Below the pieces are notes generated by a model, which searched no databases, had not been told where the DNA came from, and saw only the letters and a program-made list of their open reading frames with translations. Positions 26,301 through 39,077 of a stretch of 64,000 nucleotides of DNA are shown here, piece by piece. Where the stretch lies: NCBI GenBank assembly GCA_947561715.1, contig OX387201.1:439001-503000 (forward strand), given 5' to 3'. This DNA comes from Ascidia mentula (lineage: Eukaryota > Chordata > Ascidiacea > Phlebobranchia > Ascidiidae). The translations under genes were made by a program, and so were the position numbers. Numbering within the stretch: position 1 is the stretch's first letter; each line of letters begins with the position of its first letter.

Positions 26301-29300
26301 TTGGTGTAATTATAGACAAAGTTGCCCACCTAAGGCCGCAAAAATACTTCCACTTTATCATACCAATCTGCACTAACCTTAGGACCTCAAAGGTCGAAAC
26401 AGTGGCCATCTGTATGCATTTCACAGAATTCATTATGTTGGATTCATGCCAATGTACACGCTTCACAAACTTTGCCACCCCCCATTCTACACCCTATGTT
26501 ACTTACAGCCAAACATCGGCGAGGTGCTCACAGAACGGAGGCATTTCGCTCACGTGCGGGCACATAACGTCACCGATGACGCCGTCGCACTCGTCATTTA
26601 GGTTGAAACATTCCGGTATTCCGTCACACCGCTTCGCCTCCCTCGGAACCTCGCGATAGTGAGTTTGGGCGAAATATTTCAACTCTGACGTCAGAGGGCA
26701 GCTATAAGGCATGACGTCATTGCGGTCTTGGAAGGAGGTAGCGTCATAGTGGCAAGCTGTTTCGTCACTTCCGTTGTTGCAGTCGTGAACGCCATCGCAT
26801 ATCTTAAATATATTTCACTGTTCTTCAGTGCTTGCGATTTATGTAATTTAGCAATTTGAATATAATTCCATACCAGGAAAAAGTTATCTTTCAATTGCAA
26901 ATCCCCTAGTTATTTATTGTGCAAAGACAACTTACTGAAGATATTGGCACGCATATTTCTTTCCCGCCCATTTCGCATTGTAAAAATCCTCCTTTGCATT
27001 TAACACAAGGCTCTGCTGTGAGGTCATAAAGGCATAAGTTGTCGCAAACGAGTTTCGCGCCATTTCCTCTTATTACGTGACAAAGGCATTCATCGGTGAG
27101 GTCGTTACAGTCGAATACTCCGTCACACAGTTGTGTTTTCAGAATAGTTGACCCACTTTCACCGCTAGGGTCGCTGAGACAGAAACTTCCGCTTTGTGAC
27201 GCAGTGTTGCGTAACTCATCGGACCCGTCGTCACAATCGGTGACGTCATCGTTTATCAGTTGTGAAGGGAGAACGCAGATGTCAGTGTGTCCTGAAACGT
27301 TTGAACTTTAATTTTTACGTCTGCGCGGTGTTTAAGTATCCTGCCGAGGGCCACTAGCTAATTTCCCCGTCAACGTTGTTTGTATTTGCTGTGATTTAAA
27401 CCCGTGGTTCTCATTTGGAAATATCTGGATCGCATCTGCGGTTACACGCACAGTTATAGAACCACTGATTCAAACCATTATTACGCTGTGTCGTGGCCAT
27501 GTTTCTTTTGGTACCTTAGAGTAACTGTAAAAGAAATCCGGTATTCCCAGTGGTTACAGATATTATCTTACAATGTCTGGAAAGTTTAAGCAGCTTTTAG
27601 TGTATGATTACCAATAGGAAAGACTCGCTTGTTACGCAGGTAGAAGGTACAGCTAATCGATTTTTCATGGTGCGATATTATTTGTCGATAACAACCTGAC
27701 TTGGCGTTCGTGATCCGACATTTGAATCCCTCCCCAGATTGTATTTCGTCACTTCCGTCAGCGCAGTCGACTACACCGTCGCAGAAGTAGGATCGGTAAA
27801 TGCAGTGGGACCTTTTAACCCCATCAGGACTACAGAAAATTATCGGTCATTTTTTGTATTTGAGTCTAACTTTGTGCGTCAGTCCCGGCTTGACATCAAA
27901 AATCGACTCGTTTTAGTTTTGCTTTACCTGAAGATTTCCCCGATTCCTTTCGGGTTTGAACATTTAAAGAATCGACTTGTATTGTTTTCGCAATTTATCG
28001 GATCGGTTTCGTCACTACAATCGTCACAGTCCAAAATTCCATCACAAAGCTGCAAAATTAAACCGATTTAAATAACTAACAGTAGATTTGTCGAACAGTT
28101 TGATTTATTCATATTGTGAGCGGCAGTCAGGGCCATTGTTTCGACCTAATATGTTTCAATAGTGCAGCTATGGTGTGCCCAATGGTTTATGGCTGTACAG
28201 TCACCACAAAGTGGAAGGAAGTCTTGCCGACTATTTAACTGACAAGATCGTTGTAAACTGCACTGATCTTAAAAAAGGTAGGAACAGTGGCCCTGTATGC
28301 AGCTCACTATAAAAACATTATTGGCTCCAATGCTTATACACTTCGATTATCTTTAAAATACGTCATGCAATATGCATTTAAAGCTAAGCCCTCTCTGCAG
28401 TTTAAGTACAAACAAAACCTTACGTTTTTCCGCGATATACACTTGGTCTGGTCGTCGCACGCCCAGTCATCCGAAGTGCAGTTTAACGTGGCTACGCGCT
28501 CATCCGTTCCATCCGCGCATTGTTCAAGACCGTCGTTGACCCATGAAATTGGAATGCATTGAGTTACACCTGGTGAGGTTCCGTTCTGTCCGCACGTGAA
28601 CTCACTGCTTGCGTTGCATTGTGGTATGGCTCTGAAAGACATACCGGGCGTCATAAGGTTTTCAGATAAATTTATGTTCCGGGATCTAAGTTTTGTCAAT
28701 ATTAGTTTTGCTGCAACATCCTTTGTCGTATTGAAGCAAAAAAGCCATTCAACCTTTAAGGTCTCATAAAACATCAGTGCAGCTGGCGACTGTAGCACTG
28801 GACTGGGTGGTAAACTAGCCAGGCACAGAATATTCCGTTTTTGCGGTTATTTGTAATCCTGTTTTTGCAACCAAATGTCCACTTTCACAACAGGAATTCG
28901 TGCAAAAATAGTTAAGAAACCCACCCAAAAACTTCATCCTCGGAATCTATCGTGGGACGGCATTGTGGGATGTCATCACCCACCATCCACCTCGGGATGC
29001 ATCTTCCACTTCCACATCGAAACTCTCCGGTAGATGGCGCACAAGGGTCGATCATTGAAGTCTTGAGTTCGTCGTCTCCTCCAGGGCAGTCTTTCATGCC
29101 GTCCAAAACCTGCAACAGAAATATTTTCGCGCTCTTCCCTGGCGAATCTGCTTGCGTGTGCAACGTAAAAATATTTGTAAACAATTGTTGCCATTTTGAT
29201 GGAATAATGAAAGATTTCTTGTGTTAAATTGTTGACAAATGTGCGTGAAACACAGTTTGCAGTCACAACGCTCGTATTTATCACAGTACAAATATCTCGA

Positions 29301-30835
29301 TCATCTTCAATCTGGCTCTAGGCAACAATATACGGTGCTGGGAGAGCCCTTTAAAATGATATGGCTGTGGGCTTAACACAACTTTATGGTAAACCTTGTG
29401 ACGCATGATGCATCTCCCTCCGTCAGCGCATTTGTATTCCGCCGCTTGGTGGCACTGTATTCCTCCGGGAATCCCCTCATCCGATCCGTCGAAGCATTCG
29501 TGCACCTTGTTGTTGACGACGTAGCGCGGCAAACAATTGCCAGACAAACATCTGTTGGAAAATAAGTTGTGAGATTTGAGTTGGTTAACCGAGGGTTAAG
29601 GGTTCGAATACTGCGAAATCCTGAGATATGAAAATATGGAACGTTCTTGTATTTGTTGGGTTTTATGCAATGTGCAGATCCTAGAGCACGGATTTCCTAT
29701 CTCGCAGCCTTGTGTAATGCAAAGCCATTTCTTGAATACTAGCGTTAAGATTATCATGGTAGCAATACAACTTACCTAAACTCATTGTAAGTTCCACAAG
29801 GAAAGTTTTCAATTCCACCGGTGTCGCTGTAATCTTCACAACCGGCGGTCTGCGGGTTAACAAAAAATCGAAATGTCTGTTTCTAAATAACCAAATGTAT
29901 TGTACAGAGGTAGTGGTGTTGAAGGGAATGGGTTTTTGCAACATTAACATGAAGTAAAACTCCAATCTCATTAATAATTTAGTGTGGATCGGACGACGAT
30001 GACAACCGGGTCACGTTCCTCCTTGCAAGATATTCGTGACAGATTGCATCGTTGCAGAAAAACAATGTAACAATATTTGCAATACGTATTTGTTGTCAAA
30101 TTCTGCCTCGCTGTCTGGCAAACGCAGGTTGTGTGATTGTAAACTTATCTGTGATGCAATAATTGATATATTCCGAAATGGGGATAGGTGCGCAACACAA
30201 CTTCGTGGAGAATTGCATGTGAAAACACCTCCTCCTTACCGCCACGTTGATAAACTTTCTCGATATGCATTGGCCACTTTTTCTGCATCTGAATTCGGTC
30301 TGTGGATGACACCTTTTAAGCGGGGAAACCCCTTCGTCGCTACCGTCATCAACTCCACAACTGGGGAAGTCGTTCAAGACCTGAACGCAAAGCACATATA
30401 GGTGTTATGTGTGTTGTTATATACACGGCCCTGTATCTTGAAAGTTGTTCAGTCCAAAATATGACCTATATTTTTATGCTGCAAACTGGGCCACTGTTTC
30501 AACCATCAAGTCTCATCAGCACAGCTTGGTCACTGTGCAACAATCTTTCCGGCCAAACGGCCAAGTAAAGAATTCCACTTTGTGGTGATTATCCACCGTC
30601 ATCCGTTGATGAGACATTGGTTGAAACAGTGGCCACCTGTATGCAGCTCACATAGTTCATATTGTTGGCTCAATGCTTATTTATGTGAACCCACATGTTG
30701 TCGTTTGATGCATTTTCCCGACTTCTTGCATTTGTATTCAAATGGTTGACAACGGCGGCTCCCGTCTGCACTGAAGTTGGCGACAAGTTTCAAAACCAGC
30801 ACAGCACACAGGAAGTTTGACGAAGTTGGAATCAT
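23311..30835 (-). CDS. LDLa-repeat class A GPCR, receptor 2 (no LRRs)
   Basis: Seventeen exons join in frame to 1255 aa: 30835-30695, 30380-30246, 29849-29776, 29551-29395, 29109-28925, 28631-28424, 28049-27928, 27829-27696, 27291-26936, 26802-26507, 26187-26058, 25986-25850, 25781-25531, 25247-25141, 24986-24852, 24800-24492, 24201-23311. It opens with a signal peptide (MIPTSSNFLCAVLVLKLVA). About 15 LDLa modules follow; early ones lack one cysteine. No leucine-rich repeats. The seven-helix domain starts near residue 725: LNLAVADLL in helix 2, CWVP in helix 6, NPVLY in helix 7. The DRY site reads YRL. A long serine/threonine-rich tail of about 120 residues follows. Module order in the second half parallels receptor 1 (CDGVFDCNDLTDECLC against CDGVVDCFDMSDECLC), so the two are paralogues. 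Ligand unknown. The donors at 24851 (GTTACG) and 27695 (GTTGTT) are weak. Confidence 0.87.
24256..24315 (+). repeat. 60-bp dispersed repeat, copy 2
   Basis: Reads GGATTAGTTCGAACCAAGG, then GGCAGGTTGTTCATTGCGCA. It lies in the intron between the last two receptor 2 exons. It aligns along its length with the reverse complement of 36341-36401. Confidence 0.55.
26388..26450 (+). repeat. Fragment of the GAAACAGTGGCC inverted-repeat family
   Basis: Contains GAAACAGTGGCCATCTGTAT, matching the right end of the element at 30476-30650. It lies in a receptor 2 intron; only this end is recognisable. Confidence 0.5.
28285..28340 (+). repeat. Fragment of the GAAACAGTGGCC inverted-repeat family
   Basis: Contains AACAGTGGCCCTGTATGCAG and the downstream TTGGCTCCAATGCTTAT also present after the element at 30476. 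Intronic in receptor 2. Confidence 0.55.
28756..28830 (+). repeat. Fragment related to the 4863-5167 element
   Basis: AAGGTCTCATAAAACATCAG followed by GTGCAGCTGGCGACTGTAGC and a GGTAAACTAGCCAGGCACA tail resembles the left half of the GCC1-intron element. Intronic in receptor 2. Confidence 0.5.
30476..30650. repeat. Short inverted-repeat (MITE-like) element in receptor 2 intron 1
   Basis: Left arm GGCCACTGTTTCAACC pairs with right arm GGTTGAAACAGTGGCC, both embedded in longer imperfect arms ending in TGCAGCTCA or its complement. About 175 bp in all; no coding content. It is the best-preserved short member of the family seen here. Confidence 0.65.
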
Positions 30836-33800
30836 TGCAGCTGCACAGATCGTAATCGTGTATAAGAAGATACAACTTTTACCAATTTGTTGAGAAAAAT
30901 ATTATGTGTTTCGTCCAACCCTCACTAGCAGTAACTGCGCCTGAAGCAAAAGCAACAGATAAACTCAGCAGGTAAAGATACAGGTTCACATAAACCCCGC
31001 CTTACTGCTGCTGAAGGCTCTACAAGGTCAGCAGCCGCCACCCGAATTGATTGTTATGTTTCTGCATAATACATAGAAGCTTATATGCTTGTCTCTCTGA
31101 CTAAACAATTCTATCCACATTTACACAGTTTTCCATCCTTCTAATTTCTCACCTATCTGCTTCAGCTGGTTTCGGGTCACGGGTGGCTGAAACGTCACTG
31201 GTGCGTTATATTTCTCAAGATGATATTACAGATAACTCCAACTCCAACTAACTCCTCAGTAATTTTAAGACGTTTTTTTTATTAAATCGATCGGGTTCAG
31301 TTTGGTTCTAGCCCTCTGGCCAACGTGGTTTTTGTTTCCACAAAGAAACCTTTATTGATTGTAAATCATTGTTGCGGTTTGAAATTCGATTAATTTCAAA
31401 ACGTTGATTCGAAGACGACATCTCTCTCTGAAAGCATGTATGTTGCACATACTCGCGTTTAACCCAAAGCAGTTCCTGCAACAAATATATTTTTCTGCGC
31501 CAAAAGTTCACGTTCCGTGGGTTTTCTGTGTCATGTCATGCAACGCAGCAATACCGCAAGAAAGTATTTGCCTGGTCTCTTAAATCTATCCATGACCTTC
31601 AGTTTAACCTCTAGTTTATCAGTCGCAAAACCATGACGATTTCTCGCAATTTCTCCAAACATTTGAAATGCGACCACTACATTTGCGTCAACTTTTAAGT
31701 GGTCTTTGACACAGTTTGATCCTTGCATTGCGGGCATAAATTAGTAATATTGACTAAATCCAAATTGAGAACAAACAACTTTACTTATTTTCCTATCGCC
31801 CTGAACAAATGTGGGGGATTTATACTGACTATCTGAGATATAAACTAAACATTCTCTGGTAAAATCCGGTGATTTAAATAAGTTTTACTGAAAACACGTT
31901 GCAGACTTACTTTCCCACACAACACTTAAAGAGGCGAGACTTACTTTATTCGTTCTCCTTTCAATCAACCCGGTAGCTTCCACCGCACGCCGACGTAATT
32001 ATACTTTCACCGCTTCTAAGACTGCAACAATATCTGAATTATGAATCACTGCCTGGGTTCGCGGCTCCTTCGTATTAAGGGCATGGGATTAAGTGTGTGG
32101 TAAAGGACATTGGAATTGTTTTCGACACATCGTACTTTGACAACACATGACGTAGTTGACGTTGGATGTCTGACTGCGGCTGAATCCCTGTGGGAAACAC
32201 GTCTGGTTCGGCGAGTTTGCTTTGGAGCCGCGCACTTGGCACCTAACTTGTCATGTTTACGTCAGCGGGTTCATTAACTTAAACCCTTCTGTTTCAACAT
32301 CGGTTGCTTTTCTACTTGAAAGTTAAAAGGTCCGGTTTGATTCGTTTCAAGCAATTAACTTTCCATGGCATTAACCTTCCTTTAAGTTAGAAAAAATACA
32401 GCTGGATTTGCTGTGCGCTACTTTCCCGTGCCAAGCAGTTGTGTGACCTTTTTATGGGGTGATGTCTTCTTGAAACCTGATTGCAAACTTGGCATTCGCG
32501 CCTTGAGTTGTTCACCTCTACTTAAACCGAACTCCGGTAATGAACAATTACCGCCACATTTTAACAAGATATCTTTAGCAGTTACACAGTTTTGTTCAAA
32601 TCAACTTCGCACAAAACAGTTGACGTATTTTCTACATGTTTCACAAAGATCTTGAGACAATTTCAACTTCTTAAGCCGCGAAACAACTCAACATTATATT
32701 AACTAACATAAAAATTAATGAAAATCGGTAACATCTGCCATTACGTAGAAATTTTAAACATTTTTCCGCTTTACATCGCAAGACATCCCATCTGGCGTTT
32801 GTTAAAAGGCGTTCGTATACAATGGACGTTTTATCTAAGCCGCTGCCCTGTGCTCTGGCCACTGTCACTTGCGCAATACGATTAGAAACTGATAAAAGAA
32901 CGATTGCCATGTGACCTGCCTTGCCTTGTTGTAATGGAACTGCTTAATTGTTTTGTCTCTGTGTCGTCATAACGTAACGCTGTTCACTTTGTTCGGACCG
33001 AAAACTGTAAATATTTTTAAGTGATTGGGCCAAGTTTACAAACAATTGGTTTTTATATCCGAGGACATAAATTCCAGCAAAAAAAATGTTGTCCGTATCT
33101 GTTGCTCAGGCTTTTTGTTGCCTCACCGCTTATCTCACAACAAAAATCGTGATTGCGAAATACAAAACAAACGCGCTAATGCTAACCTGCTATAGAACAT
33201 TGCATGACCACAAGCAGCATTAAAACATCACATTCAAACCCGTATGTCGCGTTTTGGTTGAGTCGAAATTTTAATCCCACAACAGTTTTGTGTGTAAGAG
33301 TGGAAGCGATCCAGTTGGTTCACTCTCAAGAAGCTAATTCCATTTAGATTGGCTTTGATGGAAAATCGTTTTGCGCCATCGATGCTTCAACCGCAAGTAA
33401 TTGCTTTAAAGCTCAGGTAAAGCGTTTAGGCGGCCACGCATTGGTTTTGTGCGAACGATTTCGGTGCAGCGGGGTTTAATTGGTTCGTCGGATAAATTTT
33501 TAAGCATTATTATTTGTCCCAACCTAAAACTTACGTGACGCAATTGTTGATGCGGGGAATAGTTTGTTTAATATAAAAACGTCTTGCTGTAATCCTGTGG
33601 AATAATATTATACGATTTTGTGCTAAATTAACACTCTACATCCACATGATAAAAAGGTTTCAAAGTAAATCCCCGCTGTATTTCATCCAAGTAAGTGTTT
33701 TAGAGAGGTTGATACATTTGCGAAGGTTTTTTCTGCTATTCGAAGCAAACTTACTTTCTGTTATGCATGGATTAAGTGGCTCGTGTGCATTAGGTGTCAG

Positions 33801-35456
33801 AAACTGTAACGCAATTAAGCAATCTTAAATCTGCCAGGTGCTTGGTCAGGAATTGGCGACCGCAGAGCTGTAAGCCAATTTGCATGAAACCTTTCTCCTA
33901 GGGATGGAGTTTGTTTTTGTCTCAATGCGTTCAAATGTTTGTCTGTGGATCGATCTATTTTTTTTTTAAATATTTCTTTGTTGAATCGGGGGATGAAAAC
34001 ATCGCTAATTTCAGTTGTTCACAGAAAGTCTTTAAAACTTCTGGTTCATAATAATGTTATTGTAACCTTGACATGAATCCATATTTATCAACTCACTTAT
34101 TTGGTGAAAACGCAAATAATATTTCAATATTTTAACATGAAAAGCAAATAATGCGGAATATTTCCTCGTTTTCTTAACTGTTGTGGCCATGACTGCTTTG
34201 TCACTTCGATAAGCTGTCCTGACTAATGATGCTATAATTAACACGTCGTCCAAACAATAATAAAGTATCAAACTTTCCTATTCTTGAGTTAAGCTTTATC
34301 TGTCAAAACTTGCATCACCACAGACTAAACACCTTGCCATCTCATTACAAATAATGACGCTTTTGCACTATACCTATCTCAAACCAAACCAAACCGCACC
34401 GTAAATGTTCAAATGAGTTCAAAATATTTACGTGAGTAACACTGTAAGTTCCCTTAGGTGATACCTGAGTTTATTTTGAAAACACAAACAGCGCCTACTT
34501 TGCGGAGTAACCAATGCTATTTCCTGCTCTAAAACCGGCTGCAGAGTATTTATAGATTCTGCTTCACGAAATCTTGTCAGCGGTTGAAACGCATTAGTGT
34601 CAATTTGCAACTTTCAGTGATTTTTTTACATGCGCTATGGTGTGACTATTCTCCATTTCAACTCTCCTACTGAATAATTAACATGTGCTGATTTTATTTG
34701 GTGAAGTTAACTCTCATCGCTCCAGGAAGTTGCCTTTCGTGACCTTAGTTTGCATTACAATAGATTCAGTGCCCATATAATGATGTTGGCTTGCAAGCCT
34801 CAATTGTTCCAGCATTTTGTGCAGTTTAGTAAAACTTAGCCAGAAATGTGATTTACGCCGTGTCCAAAGCCAACACGCACTTGCTGTCTAACTCTAACCG
34901 AATATAACGTTAATATGCAGACCAATGGCGAAAATCGTGCAAATATATTTCAAATGTTGCGATGCTGTTTACAATCGGGCGTGTGCATAATTTACAAAGC
35001 TCAAGATTACACAAGCACAGAATTGAGATCTACAAAAATACAATTTGTAACTGTTATGTCATGACACAGCAACAATGGATACGGTCATTAATAACTTCCG
35101 CATGTTTTTGTCCATTTTTCAAGTAGTTTTGTCGTTGGTTGTTTTTTAAGCTGCAACTAGAGAGGTTGCAATTGCCAACGTTTCGCACGACATCAGGAAA
35201 TTATCGCACAAATTGTATTGTCCTGAAACTTAGGTAAATACTTCCCTGCAGTTGTGAGGAAATAGGTAGTTCAGAATAAAAGCTAGGCAACATATCAGGA
35301 ACGTTTGGTCGAACTCGGTACTTTTAAACAAATGTGGTTTATCCTGAGAATAATAAAAAACAACTTAAACAACAAATTTCACCAGGGTTCTTGATTGCAT
35401 TTGTCAGGTAATTAATATTCCACTGATTTTCTCTACACAACCAATGAGGTTGCGCC
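30836..35456. other. Long spacer upstream of receptor 2
   Basis: The stretch next to 30835 should hold the receptor 2 promoter. Otherwise I see AT-rich DNA with scattered short frames. The least implausible is a 68-codon minus frame at 31531-31737 that starts with ATG and has a lysine/valine-rich protein-like composition, but it has no homologue I recognise and no splice partner. A 79-codon minus frame at 32671-32910 is weaker. No repeats or RNA genes were identified. Confidence 0.35.
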
Positions 35457-38316
35457 CTAATTTTTTGGCACAGGCTGATCCATTTCTTTCCATAATTGCT
35501 TCACGAACACGTCCTTGCCCTTAATCATTTTAGCGAGAAAATCTCCGAATACTTTCGATCCATTTTGGGCAATTCCGCCGTCCCGACCCACTGGCACCAC
35601 CATGCGGAATGTATCTGTTACGCAGGATGTAAGGTTAAATGTAAATTTATTTCTGTTTGAATTGTTATTTTGGGTTTGTTACCCATTCCTGGCTTATTTG
35701 TGCCTTGTCGAATTATTCAACATGTAATTAGTTTTTCCTTTCTTTAAATTAATTGTGTTACTTAATCAATTTATATAATTGCTTTGTCAAATGCATTCAT
35801 TGCTGTGTACTTCATATTAACTAACAAAAAGAGAGATGATAGTTTTCTTACCTGGTTTGTATGGTTGCAGTGGTTTTCCCTTTGCAATATTAACTAAGTT
35901 CTCGAATGTGTGGGAAGCCTGTCCTTGTGCCTCCAAAGCCAGCTTCACGACCTGAGATAGTTTGCTTGGGTTAAAGTCATTTTGCAATTTATTGTCATTG
36001 TCAAATGTTTGGGCAGTAATCATGGATTTTCTTTCAGTAAATTTGGACAAGAACTAATTTTGTGGATTTTTTTTAGGTTTGTTAAATTCAACCAAAAGTT
36101 AGGGTATAATGAACAATACGAAGCTTGTTTCTGAATCAAAGGAGATTGACATTAAAACTTACATCAAAATCATTGCAGTCGCCCACGGCAAAGACATCTT
36201 GAACCCCAATAACCTGAAGATTGGGGTCAACTTTTAACTGTCCTCTTTCATTTACACGGTCACCTACACATAGCGTATTAAAGTTTGTTAGAAATACATA
36301 CGTGTATTACGCGGTACTGGAATTAACAAAGAAATGCATATTGTGATATGGTGCATAATCGACAGCCTACCACAGGACCATGGTTTGAACTGATCCAAAT
36401 TACTTTATTATTGCAAACACAATATAAACAAATGTAATGAAAAAATCTACTTGGAAAGTTTTTAATTGTTACTTACTCAAGGATGCTTTGTATGCCTCAC
36501 TATTAATGTAAAGTCCATAGCAAGGAATTACAAGGTCAGCTTGTAGTTCTTTGCCACTGGACAACTTCACTGTGATGTCATTGGCAGTTTTCAAAACGGC
36601 GATGTCCCCCAAGTTGGACACTTTTTCTCCTGAAAAATATTTGGAAATTTATAATGAAATTCATGTTCTTGTAGCATGGAATGTGTCAAATATTTTTATA
36701 GGTTTTTAGATTTTGAATTTGCAAAAAGAACGATAAAAAACTATACCCAGGTAAACAATTTATTCCATGTGTGGCAGAAAGATACTTTTTCCAAATTTAA
36801 ACATGTCCTGTGAGCTTTCACATCGGCCAAACACTTAAAACCTCAAAATTATTCATACTTTCTGTCAGGAAACCAGTGTAACTTATATACAATCTATGGA
36901 TAAACAGAAAAGGAAAGACTAACCATACAAAACCTCGATTTTCTTCTCCTTCAGCTTATCTTGAAGCTTGGTCTGAGCTTCTGGTTTGAGTGCAGGAGAC
37001 ACAAGAATGTCACTGTTTTGTACAATAGTGATCTAAAGAGATGGAAAGTACATCTGTGGTTAAGTTATAAGCATGATTTTTGCAACTTATTCAAGGACTT
37101 TATAAATTAACTTACTGACCTTGACTCAATTTTGTTTAATTTGAGAATTACTAAAATATAACAACAATGTAACAAACCTTTTTCCCTTCTGGATAATCAC
37201 CAACAATTTCTCCAGCCATTTCAACCCCAACAGCACCTCCTCCAACAATAACTATGTTTTTCGCCTTTTTTATTTCATCAGTGAAATCTTCGTAAAGCTT
37301 TTGCAAACTTTCTGTAGGTAAATCATGTCTGCATTTGCCAGGAAACGGACCATTTGAGCCAGTGGCAATTACTAGCTGTGTGTAGTCGATTGGATTCTAA
37401 GAAGTAAAGTATTTAAATGTCATTGCTACATCTGCACAGCATGTGTTATACATCTTGGTCATTTTCATCCATTATTAAATCATTATGCTATATTTTTTTT
37501 CCATCAATGTCATATCTGTCATCTTGTCTATCAAAATGTGTGTATAAATAAAGTGTTTCTATCCACTGGTGATGTAAGTTTTACAAAGTAAATTTATGTC
37601 ACTAAAAATTACATGTGTTGGTGACAGGCATGTTTGTCGTATCTATGCTACATGTGTATGTTGCTTAGCAATACCTTTCCATCCTGCAAAGAAATCTGTT
37701 TGTTGGAGGTATCAATATCAACAACTTTGCCCTGAAGAAAGTTGTTTCCATAAGTTGGTTCATAAAAAATAAACGTCTTCTTGGAGAATCCAGGCTCAAT
37801 GGCTGCTCTGTTAATAAATTAGTTTGCAAAACTGACAAAATATACAACTGTCTCATTTTAAAAATGTTCCCATTGTTAAAATGTGCATGAATTGTTTATG
37901 TCTGAACCCGATGTAAGTTTCTGCACATTTTTGTTTACTTATATATTAATATATAGGTTTAATGTTAGGTTGTCTGCAATAGTAATTGCACTAACCTCAG
38001 AGATGCCATATTGTGGTGAAAGGCATCTTTCTGGTCAATAAGTGTAAAATTCCCCCGACCTTTAAGTTTTTTTGCAAGTCGTATTCCACCATAACCACCC
38101 CCCACAATCACAACATGCTGATCTTCACTCAAACGTTTCCTGCAATGGAGGTAATTTTTGAATAAGTGTAAACCTGTACATGGTGGTCAAATCACCCTAA
38201 ATATTTGCAGGCTAAGTTAAAGCCAGAAGTGCGGCAACCTACCCAAGATCAACATAGTATCTATATCCGTACGAAGCTGCGCCAACACCCAGTGCAATCC
38301 CCAGCCATTTTGCCAT
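35457..38316 (-). CDS. AIFM2: AIFM2/FSP1-type NAD(P)H:quinone oxidoreductase
   Basis: Nine exons join in frame to 430 aa: 38316-38243, 38139-37996, 37807-37675, 37396-37178, 37032-36924, 36629-36477, 36263-36163, 36053-35852, 35614-35457. The family uses FAD and NAD(P)H to reduce coenzyme Q and vitamin K at membranes and suppresses ferroptosis. Visible motifs: FAD-binding [10 protein letters not shown] (about residues 34-43), ATGS (about 128-131), the NAD(P)H-binding [17 protein letters not shown] (from about 165) with its glutamate, and VFAVGDCND near 301-309. It is about 57 residues longer than human AIFM2 (373). The N-terminus [15 protein letters not shown] is hydrophobic and lacks the glycine at position 2 that is myristoylated in the human protein. 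Confidence 0.93.
36341..36401 (-). repeat. 60-bp dispersed repeat, copy 3
   Basis: Reverse complement of the family at 21181 and 24256: GACAGCCTACCACAGGACCA then GGTTTGAACTGATCC. Lies in an AIFM2 intron. Confidence 0.55.
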
Positions 38317-39077
38317 TCTAAATCGTATATTCCGGTTTTCTGCCTATAAAATACACCGAGAAGTTGTGCAAATATTAAACAGGTACTTTTCTTTTTAACG
38401 ATAAAAGTGTAAATATGTCATTGCACTTAAAACCACAGTCTGCTCTGGTCTAACAAGTCACTTGCCTTTAACATTTGACGCCATCTCTACAAGCAGCAGG
38501 CGCACGCTTTAGCAGCGTTGATGCAATTTCGCCTTTCTCTGCCCGCCCGGCTCTCTTCTACCACAAACAAAGCTATCTGAACTTTTGTCCTCTCGCCGTA
38601 GGGGGGAAAGTTTGTACGTCACGTATGCGCCCAAACTGCTTTCGCTGGTTAGCGGTATTTTGCCTGTACTCGAATTAACGGCAAAACTCCTTCTTGCTTA
38701 AAAAGTGAAAAATGACATACGCATCACAGTCAAATTTTAATTAAAACAAATTTTGTAACGACCACTCACGATTGAGACAGTGGTATACTGTGGTATAACA
38801 AATGGCTAAAATAATGCGGCAATTTCATTGTACGTGCAAGTGACGAACTTTTAAATAACATCTAAAATACAAGTATGTTGCAAGATATTGATTCACAAGC
38901 AAGATAAACAATTGCATAGTAATCGCTGAACTTTGAAATAGATATTTTGTGAAGAAAACATTCGATACAAATATGTTATCTGCTAAAAAAAAGGAAGCTA
39001 CAATTAAACTCTGGAATAAAAAGGAATGGACAAATTAGTGGGTACTAAAATCATGCACATTGTGGATCCATAATGTT
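38317..39077. other. AIFM2 upstream region and 3' flank of the deacetylase gene A
   Basis: A minus-strand segment near 38460-38500 with ATGGCGTCAAATG could be part of a 5' non-coding exon, but joining it to the next acceptor hits a stop at once, so the AIFM2 start was placed at 38316. The right part should hold the 3' UTR of the gene ending at 39078. Confidence 0.35.

Noticed and set aside
29595-29620. Second B-box-like GGGTTCGAATAC
   Set aside because: Incomplete match and no tRNA fold around it.
29990-30060. Candidate extra LDLa exon (FFCNDAICHEYLARRN) between receptor 2 exons
   Set aside because: No AG acceptor keeps it in frame, and the exons on either side join directly in phase 0 to give a better module.
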